From: Angelakisella sp.
GTDB taxonomy: Bacteria > Bacillota > Clostridia > Oscillospirales > Ruminococcaceae
Direction: 5' to 3'
Length of the DNA stretch: 64,000 nucleotides
NCBI GenBank assembly: GCA_020024515.1
Contig: JAHHTR010000001.1
Location: 9,526 to 73,525 of the forward strand
Below the pieces are notes generated by a model. That model was not told the DNA's origin. It made no database searches and was given only the letters and a program-made list of their open reading frames with translations. Shown piece after piece: positions 45,963 through 53,879 of the stretch. The position numbers and the translations under genes are program-made. Every line of letters begins with the position of its first letter. Positions within the stretch are counted from its first letter, which is position 1.

Positions 45963-46361
45963 GTGGTAATAAAAATTAAAAGATTTTATACTGCAATTAT
46001 CCTATTTGTAGCAATATTGAGCCTGTCGGTTATTTCTCTTTTCAATTTTCGCTCAAACTATCAAAAACTTATGACCGATACGGAAAATATAAAAAGTACT
46101 GTTGTCAATGATATTATTGACAGCAAATCCGTATACAAATATACTGAAAATTTAAAAAAGAACTGGGAAAATGCCGAAAAATATTTTGTAATATACTTTA
46201 ATCACAATGACTTGCACGATATACAAATAATGATTTCACAACTTAACGCAATGCTTGATTATGAAGAATACGGTGAATTTTTTGCAAGAGTGGATTCCAT
46301 AGAAAGTTCACTTGATGAACTTAAATTTAACACTTATCCTTGTCTTAAAAATTTACTTTAA
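45963..46361 (+). CDS. DUF4363-family protein
   Basis: Up to 132 residues with one N-terminal membrane helix and a helical outside domain (NLKKNWENAEKYFVIYFNHND is the recognisable part). It pairs with the DUF421 gene, the usual order in Clostridia. Function is unknown. The only standard start, GTG 45963, lies inside the best ribosome site AAGGTGG (45960-45966). An ATT at 45975, eight bases after that site, fits better, and the same AAGGTGG is used by the gene before. Confidence 0.8.
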   Translation: MVIKIKRFYTAIILFVAILSLSVISLFNFRSNYQKLMTDTENIKSTVVNDIIDSKSVYKYTENLKKNWENAEKYFVIYFNHNDLHDIQIMISQLNAMLDYEEYGEFFARVDSIESSLDELKFNTYPCLKNLL

Positions 46362-46481
46362 TTATATATACAAACATTTGTATATATTTGTGCAAAATAT
46401 ATATAAGAAATTATTATAATTTGCATATACTATATTTAGTGACAAAATTATTAAAAACTTGTTAATATGTAAAGAAAACTA

Positions 46482-46510
46482 TTTACAGACAAAAAATTAT
46501 ATAGTATAAT
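46482..46510 (+). promoter_or_regulatory. Promoter of the HD-domain gene
   Basis: TTTACA (46482-46487) and TATAAT (46505-46510), 17 bp apart, about 80 bp before the start codon at 46590. The rest of the 230-bp gap is AT-rich and empty. Confidence 0.65.
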
Positions 46511-46589
46511 GGACACATATAAATTTTTAATATAATTTGTATACACATTATATTATTCTTTTTTTTGAAGAAAGAAAGGTATATATTTT

Positions 46590-47126
46590 ATGTGGACAAA
46601 AGCGCTTGAAGAAGAATACATTAAATGTATTTATGATTTAATACAAAATCCTTTAATTCAGGAAATGGATAATATTGAACAACATATTGATGATATGTCT
46701 TGTCTTGACCACAGTATATATGTTTCCGCAATAAGTTTTGCACTGTGCAAAAAATGGAAACTAAATGCAAGAGCGGTGGCACGCGCCGGTCTGCTACACG
46801 ATTTATACTTGCTTAATTGGGACGAGGATACAGATTTTTCTCAATGGGAAAGGCTTACCAGACACCCACAAATCGCACTGGACAATGCAAAAAAAAATTT
46901 CGATTTAACAGAGCTTGAACAAGATATAATTTCAAAACATATGTGGCCTTTGACTATTACAAAAATGCCAAAATATAAGGAATCTATGATTGTGAATATA
47001 GTAGATACAGCTTGTGCATTAGCTGAATTTACACACACTTACAAAACCAAAAAGATATTGGGTTTACTTACAAGACTAAATAGACGCAGGTTTTTAACCC
47101 ACAATCAAACCGTTCAAACAAATTAA
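46590..47126 (+). CDS. HD-domain hydrolase
   Basis: A 178-residue HD-superfamily metal phosphohydrolase. Probable ligands: His in CLDHSIYVS, the HD pair in GLLHDLY (about residues 69-70), His in RHPQIALDNA, His in SKHMWPL, and Asp in VDTACALAEF. AAAGAAAGGT precedes the ATG. Members of this type may act on nucleotides, but the substrate is unknown. Single gene with its own promoter and terminator. Confidence 0.85.
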   Translation: MWTKALEEEYIKCIYDLIQNPLIQEMDNIEQHIDDMSCLDHSIYVSAISFALCKKWKLNARAVARAGLLHDLYLLNWDEDTDFSQWERLTRHPQIALDNAKKNFDLTELEQDIISKHMWPLTITKMPKYKESMIVNIVDTACALAEFTHTYKTKKILGLLTRLNRRRFLTHNQTVQTN

Positions 47127-47180
47127 TTTAGCCATCTTCTAAAAATTTTTTCATAAATCTTCTTTTTTATGGTTGCAAAA

Positions 47181-47234
47181 GTAACCTAACAAAAAAGCTC
47201 AACTCTAATGGGTTGAGCTTTTTTGTTAGGTTAC
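47181..47234. terminator. Bidirectional terminator, 23-bp perfect inverted repeat
   Basis: The arms 47181-47203 and 47212-47234 are perfect inverted copies of 23 bp around an eight-base loop. The core AAAAAAGCTCAAC/GTTGAGCTTTTTT gives T-runs on both strands. It ends the HD gene on one side and larC on the other; the larC stop codon is inside the right arm. Confidence 0.93.
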
Positions 47235-48478
47235 TTTATTTCGCTGAGTACATCTGCAATAGATACATTATATATACTTGCAGCTTGCTTTACATCTTCA
47301 TATTCAGCCTTTTCTTTATTGATACCATAACCATATCCACATTTTATGCGTATTGAACCGTATTTTGTCTCTGCTGTACGCATTTTATATGATAATATAT
47401 TACGATTACAAATTTTGAAACGTACACCCAGTGTAGTTGTATGTTTGAGTAAAAGTTTTGTCATACGCTCTTGATCTTCGAGTCGGCACAGGCAAGTAAG
47501 CATATATGCAGGACGGCTTTTTTTCATAACTATCGGTGTTGCAAATATATCAAGTGCCTTTTCTTCCATTAATTTATCAATCGCAAAGCCAATAGTCTCA
47601 GGTGTCATATCGTCTAAGTTACAGCTTAATTCTACTATTTCATCATGTCCTTCACTCTCTGAACTCAAAAATACCCGTACACAATTTGCAACTTCAAAAT
47701 CTTTGTTACCCATTCCGTATCCGATTTTTTCAGTAGTCATAACAGGCATTGAGCCGAATTTCTGCACAAAATGTTTAAGAACAGCCGCACCTGTCGGTGT
47801 ACAAAGTTCTCCCTTAATATTTCCACTATATGTAGGCACTCCCATTAAAATATGCGCTGTTGCAGGTGCAGGAACAGGCAAAACTCCATGTGCACAATGT
47901 ACAAAACCACTGCCGACATGTATAGGTGATGCAAGTATTGATGAAACATCAAGTTTATTGATAAGTAAACAGCAACCAACAACATCTGCCACAGCATCAA
48001 GTGAACCTACTTCATGAAAATGTATTTGCTCGATTGACGTATTGTGTACAAACGACTCCGCCTCACCAATTAATTTATATACATCAATAGCATCTGCCTT
48101 GACTTTTTCAGGTAAATCCAACTTTTCTATTACATCACAAATATCATGATAACTATAATGATGATGACTGTGTTCATTATTATGTGTGTGATCGTGACTG
48201 TTGGTATGCTCGTGGTGATGGTGATGATGAGATTCTATATGTTCTAAATCCGCATCTTCACTATGTTCTTCTTGTTCATCAACTAAAACTGAAATGTGAC
48301 TTCCATATATACCGCATTTCTGCACAGCTTTACAAGAAAGCTTTATGTTGTCAAGTCCCAGACTATTCATCTTATTCAAAAAATCTTGTTTATCTGTTTC
48401 TGATAACAAATCATACAGTGCAGACATAAGCATATCGCCTGCCGCACCCATATTACATTCTAGGTAAAGTGTTCTCAT
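47231..48478 (-). CDS. larC: LarC, nickel insertase for the pincer cofactor
   Basis: A 415-residue CTP-dependent cyclometallase that inserts nickel into the pincer nucleotide. LYLECNMGAAGDMLMSALYD at the start and HFHEVGSLDAVADVVGCC are the family motifs. A loop at about residues 80-115 is very rich in His (HHHHHHEHTNSHDHTHNNEH), typical of a nickel store. LarC is split by a frameshift in Lactobacillus plantarum but is one frame here. The start used is ATG 48478 with AAGGAG eight bases before it; it overlaps larB by 26 bases. Confidence 0.95.
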   Translation of the reverse strand: MRTLYLECNMGAAGDMLMSALYDLLSETDKQDFLNKMNSLGLDNIKLSCKAVQKCGIYGSHISVLVDEQEEHSEDADLEHIESHHHHHHEHTNSHDHTHNNEHSHHHYSYHDICDVIEKLDLPEKVKADAIDVYKLIGEAESFVHNTSIEQIHFHEVGSLDAVADVVGCCLLINKLDVSSILASPIHVGSGFVHCAHGVLPVPAPATAHILMGVPTYSGNIKGELCTPTGAAVLKHFVQKFGSMPVMTTEKIGYGMGNKDFEVANCVRVFLSSESEGHDEIVELSCNLDDMTPETIGFAIDKLMEEKALDIFATPIVMKKSRPAYMLTCLCRLEDQERMTKLLLKHTTTLGVRFKICNRNILSYKMRTAETKYGSIRIKCGYGYGINKEKAEYEDVKQAASIYNVSIADVLSEIK

Positions 48479-49238
48479 TTTTTTCACTCCTTTTTATATG
48501 ATTAATCATACTTGCTTGGTAGGCTGCACCAAAACCATTATCAATGTTGACAACACTAACTCCGCTTGCACACGAATTTAACATTGACAGTAGTGCAGAT
48601 ACTCCTCCAAAATTTGCACCATAACCAATACTGGTGGGTACAGCAATTATGGGACAATCTGCCAACCCACCTATGACACTTGCAAGTGCTCCTTCCATTC
48701 CTGCTACTACAATTATTACACGTGCCGACATTATAACATCCATTTTAGAAAGTAAGCGGTGTATTCCCGAAACACCGACATCGTATAATCTTTCTACACA
48801 ATTTCCCAAAAATTCAGCAGTAATTACAGCTTCCTCAGCCACAGGTATATCACTTGTACCAGCAGTTGCTACTACAATAACTCCGTCTGTATCACATAAA
48901 TTTTTTTCGCCTACAATTCCTATTTGCGATACCTTATCATAAATAAGTGGCACAAATTTTTCCACTTCTTGTGCCTTTTCGGGGGTCATTCGTGTAATTA
49001 ATATACCTAAAACACCTTCTTTGAGCATTGCAGAAGTAATCCCTACTATTTGCTCTGCTGTTTTACCACTACCGTAAATAACCTCATGTGAACCTTGTCG
49101 TATTGCCCTATGGTAATCTATCTTTGCATATCCTAAGTCTTCAAACGGACTTAGTTTCAAATTCAAAAGAGCTTGCTCTGGGGAGATGGCACCGTTTTTA
49201 ACTTGTTTTAATAATGCAAGAATATTATCTCTTTCCAT
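48453..49238 (-). CDS. larB: LarB, NaAD carboxylase/hydrolase
   Basis: A 261-residue PurE-like enzyme that carboxylates and hydrolyses nicotinic acid adenine dinucleotide, the first step to the nickel-pincer cofactor. RQGSHEVIYGSGKTAEQI, ATAGTSDIPVAEEA and GGLADCPIIAVPTSIGYGAN are the family motifs. It lies between larE and larC. Confidence 0.95.
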   Translation of the reverse strand: MERDNILALLKQVKNGAISPEQALLNLKLSPFEDLGYAKIDYHRAIRQGSHEVIYGSGKTAEQIVGITSAMLKEGVLGILITRMTPEKAQEVEKFVPLIYDKVSQIGIVGEKNLCDTDGVIVVATAGTSDIPVAEEAVITAEFLGNCVERLYDVGVSGIHRLLSKMDVIMSARVIIVVAGMEGALASVIGGLADCPIIAVPTSIGYGANFGGVSALLSMLNSCASGVSVVNIDNGFGAAYQASMINHIKRSEKNENTLPRM

Positions 49239-49250
49239 TCTATGTCCACC

Positions 49251-49994
49251 TCATCTCGCTTTTAAATCAAGTAATATATCTTCAAAGTCAATTGACAAAA
49301 TATCTATTATTTTAACACGTTTTGTGAGCAACAATGGCATTTGTTCTGTCTTTAATTGTATTTTTGCGCTATTTCCAACTACACGAATACGAAAATCGGA
49401 AAAACCCATTTTAAATAGACTTTTTTCACTTCGTTCCACTTTTTTCAATAATTCAAAAGTCAATTTTGTTCCTGTTGGAATACGGGTAGCAAGACACGAA
49501 TATGAAGGTTTATTGTAGGTAAAAAGACCTGCTTCCTTAGAAAGTTTACGGATTTCTGCTTTTGTCAAGTTACATTCACGCAATGGAGAACGCACACCCA
49601 ATTCTGAAATTGCACGCATTCCGGGACGGTCATTTATGTCATCTGAGGCATTTGTACCATCAAAAATAACATCACAACCTGCCTCTTTTGCCTTTTCCAG
49701 TAATTTTGTAAATAAAGTCTTTTTACAATAATAGCACCTGTTAGAAGGGTTTTCCACAACATCATTATTTTGTAACACATCATATTCAACTATTTCAAGA
49801 TGTATACCAATTTCTTCAGCAAGTCTTTGTGCATCTTCAAGCTCAAATTGAGGTTGAAATGGCGTTTTAAAAAACCACGCATTTATATCACAATTCGCTT
49901 GCTTCGCCGCCCACAATAGATATGATGAATCCACACCCCCTGAAAAAGCAAGAGCAGGTCTTTTAAACTGTTTAAAAAATTCATTTAATTGCAA
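49251..49994 (-). CDS. larE: LarE, sulfur insertion protein
   Basis: A 247-residue PP-loop protein that adds two sulfurs to the pincer precursor. FSGGVDSSYLLWAA is the ATP loop (about 18-31). RCYYCKKTLFTKL carries two Cys, and PSYSCLATRIPTG carries the Cys corresponding to the sulfur-donating residue of L. plantarum LarE. I cannot tell from the sequence whether it is the sacrificial-Cys or cluster-bearing type. It lies 12 bp upstream of larB. Confidence 0.94.
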   Translation of the reverse strand: MQLNEFFKQFKRPALAFSGGVDSSYLLWAAKQANCDINAWFFKTPFQPQFELEDAQRLAEEIGIHLEIVEYDVLQNNDVVENPSNRCYYCKKTLFTKLLEKAKEAGCDVIFDGTNASDDINDRPGMRAISELGVRSPLRECNLTKAEIRKLSKEAGLFTYNKPSYSCLATRIPTGTKLTFELLKKVERSEKSLFKMGFSDFRIRVVGNSAKIQLKTEQMPLLLTKRVKIIDILSIDFEDILLDLKAR

Positions 49995-50280
49995 ATAATT
50001 GCCTCCTTTTAAGTAAAATATTTCTATAAATTTATCATTATTTTATGCTGTTTTTCATAAAAAGAAGTGTACAATATAACTATATTTTTGTCAATAAAAT
50101 TATCTTTACTTTATATTCTAAAAAAAATCAAATATAACCTTAAAATTATAAAATTATATTTTTTTAATACTGTCTCCAAAAAAGAAATACTCCCCATAGC
50201 GTAGGCTTGAAAATAATATTTTTTCAAGTATCTTCCCTATGGGGATTATTTTGTTATGAAATTAATTTATTTTTTAATTA
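49995..50280. other. Gap between larA-like gene and larE
   Basis: About 285 bp, very AT-rich, with one long hairpin (50191-50245, listed apart) and no coding potential. A separate promoter for larEBC could lie in the 190 bp after the hairpin; none is compelling. Confidence 0.5.
50177..50245 (-). terminator. Long hairpin terminator after the larA-like gene
   Basis: TCCCCATAG (50191-50199) pairs with CTATGGGGA (50237-50245), with an inner CTTGAAAA/TTTTCAAG stem. On the minus strand it is followed by TATTTCTTTTTT. It probably lets only part of the transcription pass from the larA-like gene into larEBC. Confidence 0.75.
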
Positions 50281-51732
50281 TTAAATCAAGTCATCTTTCA
50301 TGCATAGGTGAACAGCTGTTGTTTTGAATGTTAGTGGTAGTGCAAGGATATTTGGATTTTCTCCAACATATTTCTTCTTAGCATCAGCTAGTGCCTTTTC
50401 AAAAGTAGCTCGTGTTTTTAGTCCCATACCACGAGCAATACCTGGCTCACGAGCTCCAACAATATATATAGCGGATGTATTCATCTCTGCTATATGTCCA
50501 CAGCTCATCATTGAGAAACCATGGAATGGGTGGAAAGCATTTGCATATCTATATTTACGTATATATTCCTCATTTGTTGCAAAATACTCGCCGTAACGGT
50601 TCATATCAGGCAAAACATTGTTGTAGTCATGTTGGAACATATCATATAGTTCTTTTAGATATGGCCATCTTTCTTCGTGGAAGTAGCCGTCACAAATACT
50701 TGAAACGATGAATACACAGTGGTCGCTCATAATTCTCTTGTGACGAATTACTTGTGCTGAAAGTGCTTGCATCATTTGAATTGGGTTTGTACCCATACCG
50801 TTACCATAATGGAAATTTGTTGGCATACCGAAAACGATAACATCGTATTTTTTATCTGCCCATTTTACATAAGTTCTCTTATCAGCAACTTTCCAACTGA
50901 TTGGTTGCATTTCTTTTGCATAACCGCTGAATATAGCGATTTGTCTTGATTGGCTATCCAGAACAGCATCACAGCAGAAGAATTTTTTACCCATTTTTTC
51001 TTCCATATGCATACCGTGTTCATCAAATTTTGTACGCATTGAACTCTTTGTTGATACAGGTACAAAGTCCGCTTTGTGCATAACTTTTGGTACATGGTGA
51101 GCAGCTATTGTTTTCCAGTGACTGATACCTGTTGCACAGTGTTTGTAACCTGCTGAATAACCACCGTAAGGGTTACCTTGTGTATGTCCGATAAGGATAG
51201 CGATATCAGCATCAAAAACATATTTGTTCATGATAACATGGTCGCCTGCTTCTGTAAAGCCTAGGTCTACCAGATGATCATAGTCTTCACTATCGTGACT
51301 TGTTATTTGGTTTGTAAAGTAAAACTCATTGAATAGTTTTTCACCCAAAATTGTTTGCATTTCAGCAACAGTTGCACGTGGGTGTAAGCCATTTGAAAAT
51401 AACAGCAAGATATCTTTCTTTTCTACACCGACACTGTAAAGTTCATCAAGACAAGCTGTTATTGATACTTTACGGTGACTTGTTTCATGGTTACCACCCT
51501 TTACTATATCAGGAATAACAAAAACCACTTTGCTGCCTTTGTGTGCCATTTCAGTAAGAGTTTGCATACCTATTGGGTTTCTTATTGATTTTAGAGTTTC
51601 GTTATAAAGTGTATCCCAATCTTGTGGCAAACATTCAGGATCTTTTACTGTAACACCGGGTATAAATGAATCAGTGTTATCAGGAAGCTCTGCGCTCATT
51701 GTGCCTTGGCCGTATTCAAATTCAAATTTCAT
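50281..51732 (-). CDS. LarA-family nickel-pincer racemase/epimerase, divergent
   Basis: A 483-residue homologue of lactate racemase LarA, which uses the nickel-pincer cofactor to abstract hydride from a 2-hydroxyacid. His117 (NGLHPR), His183 (IGHTQGNPYGG), Lys197 (SAGYKHCATGI) and His213 (AAHHVP) fit the two catalytic His, the cofactor-linked Lys and the nickel-ligand His of LarA; the gap between the first two (66) equals that in LarA. The Arg of the DxTR motif, which binds lactate's carboxylate, is Lys78 here (DIVK). The protein is about 55 residues longer than LarA. With a PFK, aldolase and TIM-like gene directly upstream, the substrate is more likely a sugar acid or other polyol than lactate. 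Inference from homology and position. Confidence 0.85.
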   Translation of the reverse strand: MKFEFEYGQGTMSAELPDNTDSFIPGVTVKDPECLPQDWDTLYNETLKSIRNPIGMQTLTEMAHKGSKVVFVIPDIVKGGNHETSHRKVSITACLDELYSVGVEKKDILLLFSNGLHPRATVAEMQTILGEKLFNEFYFTNQITSHDSEDYDHLVDLGFTEAGDHVIMNKYVFDADIAILIGHTQGNPYGGYSAGYKHCATGISHWKTIAAHHVPKVMHKADFVPVSTKSSMRTKFDEHGMHMEEKMGKKFFCCDAVLDSQSRQIAIFSGYAKEMQPISWKVADKRTYVKWADKKYDVIVFGMPTNFHYGNGMGTNPIQMMQALSAQVIRHKRIMSDHCVFIVSSICDGYFHEERWPYLKELYDMFQHDYNNVLPDMNRYGEYFATNEEYIRKYRYANAFHPFHGFSMMSCGHIAEMNTSAIYIVGAREPGIARGMGLKTRATFEKALADAKKKYVGENPNILALPLTFKTTAVHLCMKDDLI

Positions 51733-51773
51733 ATTTTTCTAATTTCCTTTCATTTTATATCAATTTATAATTG

Positions 51774-52613
51774 TTATTTACCCATATATGTTTTAATGAT
51801 TTCAAGATATTCATTTGGGTAAAATCCTATCTCCCCTTGAAAACGTGTAAGTGCTATAAGTCCGCCATCAATTTCAGGTATGCTTGCAAGCATTTCGGCA
51901 TTATCTACCTTCAAACCGCCACCATATACAACATCTATATCACCTGTTTTTTCTTTTACAAATTTAGCAATCATTTGTATATAGTCTTTGCTTGCAGGAG
52001 TTTTTCCGGGTCCAATACTCCAAATAGGCTCATAAGCGATAACAACCTTAGATTTATCTACACCGTTTAGTCCAATTTCAAGTTGTTCACCCAAAACTTC
52101 TTGCCAACGCTCTTGTTCTTCGCTCTTTTCTCCAATACAGTATAGTACATGAAGACCAGCTTTTTGCGCTGCCAAAATTTCTTGATTTAGTATTCTGTTA
52201 ACTGCTTTTGTATCTCTAACGCCAGCCTCTGCCAAAATACCCATTTTATCATTACGTTCTTCACAGTGACCGATTATTGTAGAAACACAACCCATTTCTT
52301 TTACAATGTTAGCTGTACGATTTGTTGTAAATGCACCAAAATTTCCGCCTACTGCTGTATCTGCTCTGTATACACTTTGGCTACCAAGTTTAACAGCACT
52401 GTCCTCACAACAAACAGCACTTTTTGCACCAAGTAAATGTGCCTCAGGCATATACATAACAAAGTCTACTTCGTTTTTATCATATTCATTAAGTTTTGCT
52501 TGTGTATTTTCAACGATGTACTTTCCCCAATCTTTCAGTGGTGCTATCCTGTTAACGCCACCGTTTTCAGGGGAAATATCAAATCTTTTTAGATTAAGAT
52601 AGATATGCTTCAT
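51774..52613 (-). CDS. Triosephosphate-isomerase-like protein, divergent
   Basis: A 279-residue TIM barrel of the TpiA family. Conserved: the N-terminal Lys of the NxK motif (NLKRF in place of NWKMN), the catalytic His in IIGHCEERN (canonical GHSERR) and the catalytic Glu in AYEPIWSIGPGKTP. The phosphate loop near the end is YGGGLK rather than GGSV, and the final helix is FYPNEYLEIIKTYMG. These differences and its length (about 250 in TpiA) suggest a related substrate such as another ketose/aldose phosphate. It lies 41 bp upstream of the larA-like gene and 52 bp after the aldolase gene. Confidence 0.85.
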   Translation of the reverse strand: MKHIYLNLKRFDISPENGGVNRIAPLKDWGKYIVENTQAKLNEYDKNEVDFVMYMPEAHLLGAKSAVCCEDSAVKLGSQSVYRADTAVGGNFGAFTTNRTANIVKEMGCVSTIIGHCEERNDKMGILAEAGVRDTKAVNRILNQEILAAQKAGLHVLYCIGEKSEEQERWQEVLGEQLEIGLNGVDKSKVVIAYEPIWSIGPGKTPASKDYIQMIAKFVKEKTGDIDVVYGGGLKVDNAEMLASIPEIDGGLIALTRFQGEIGFYPNEYLEIIKTYMGK

Positions 52614-52665
52614 TTATTTTACTCCCATATAATTTAAAATTTTATAATAAAAAGTGATATATAAA

Positions 52666-53823
52666 TTATATACCTTCTTTTTTATAACGCTCAGCCATTT
52701 CGTCAAGTGTAACTTTTTCTACAAGTGGAGCCTTACCAAAGCTGCCAAATTCAACAATAAGTGTACCAACAGCCTCTTTTACGCCTCGTTCAACGCAACT
52801 TACAATCTTTGCAACATCTTCATCAGGAATATTTCCATACATTACTGTATCCATTATTGGTGGTAGGAATGCACGTGGATCAAATGCTGACTTATTGCTC
52901 TCCAACAAGTCATATATTTTACCTATTGATGCGGATTTTTGCATAACCGGTTCTTGTTCGAATAATTCTTTCATATTACGTGTTACAGCAAGACGAATAT
53001 CTGTATCAACATTTATTTTACCTATACCGCAAGGAATAACTGCTTTTAGTTGTTCAAGTGCTATTCCATAAGTATTTGTAAGTTCACCGCCCAAAGCATT
53101 GATTTCATCTACAATATATTTTGGAACAGTTGAAGAACCATGGCTAACGAGTACACCGAAAATATTTTCATGCATTAGGCATTCTTTTATTGCAATAGCA
53201 ATTTCTTTGCGAAGTTTAACATCTTTACCTTTGCTTGCACCATGCATTGTACCATAACTTATTGCCAAGCAGTCAACTTTTGTTTTCTTAAAAAATTCAA
53301 CTGCGTCCATTGGGTTTGTGTATGTAGATGTTGCACTGAATACATGGTCCTCAACACCTGCAAGTACACCAAGTTCACCCTCAACAGTTACACCACGAGC
53401 ATGTGCATATTTTACAACTTCACGTGTAAGTTCAATATTTTGGTTAAAAGGAAGTGATGAACCGTCTATCATAACAGATGTATATCCACCATCAATAGCT
53501 GCCTTTACACTGTCCATATCTTTACCATGGTCGAGATGCAGTACAACAGGAATAGTTGCGTCTGTACCATATTTTTTAACTGCATCACCGATATTTTTTG
53601 CACCCTTTATTTTGTCTTCAACAGTTGCATTCAAAAAGTCCGTTCTGCCACCCATAAAACCATTTGCAAGGTCAGCACCTTGTAGTATAGCAGGTGAACG
53701 AAACATCTCGTGAACTTCAATAGCCGCTTTTGCCTGCGCTACTGCATTTACATTAAACCCACCCTGTGCATATCCATATTTTTGTGTTGCCTCCAAAAGA
53801 GGTCTCATTGGTACTATTGCCAT
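52666..53823 (-). CDS. Class II ketose-bisphosphate aldolase
   Basis: A 385-residue zinc aldolase. It starts with the typical PLLEATQKYGYAQGGFNVN, where the first Asn/Asp region faces the substrate. Zinc ligands are in LHLDHGKD, ISYGTMHGASKG and VSHGSSTVP; GIGKINVDTDIR is the C-terminal phosphate site. It cleaves a ketose 1,6- or 1,7-bisphosphate. It lies in the middle of the PFK-aldolase-TIM-larA operon, with 57 bp from the PFK-like gene. Confidence 0.9.
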   Translation of the reverse strand: MAIVPMRPLLEATQKYGYAQGGFNVNAVAQAKAAIEVHEMFRSPAILQGADLANGFMGGRTDFLNATVEDKIKGAKNIGDAVKKYGTDATIPVVLHLDHGKDMDSVKAAIDGGYTSVMIDGSSLPFNQNIELTREVVKYAHARGVTVEGELGVLAGVEDHVFSATSTYTNPMDAVEFFKKTKVDCLAISYGTMHGASKGKDVKLRKEIAIAIKECLMHENIFGVLVSHGSSTVPKYIVDEINALGGELTNTYGIALEQLKAVIPCGIGKINVDTDIRLAVTRNMKELFEQEPVMQKSASIGKIYDLLESNKSAFDPRAFLPPIMDTVMYGNIPDEDVAKIVSCVERGVKEAVGTLIVEFGSFGKAPLVEKVTLDEMAERYKKEGI

Positions 53824-53879
53824 AAGTCTACATCTCCTATAAATTTTATTTTTATATGAAAAATTTTTTAAACTAAATC

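Noticed and set aside
47840..48260. His-rich repeats in larC taken as a coding repeat or CRISPR-like array
   Set aside because: The CAT/CAC repeats are the in-frame His loop of LarC. No spacer-repeat array exists anywhere in the window.
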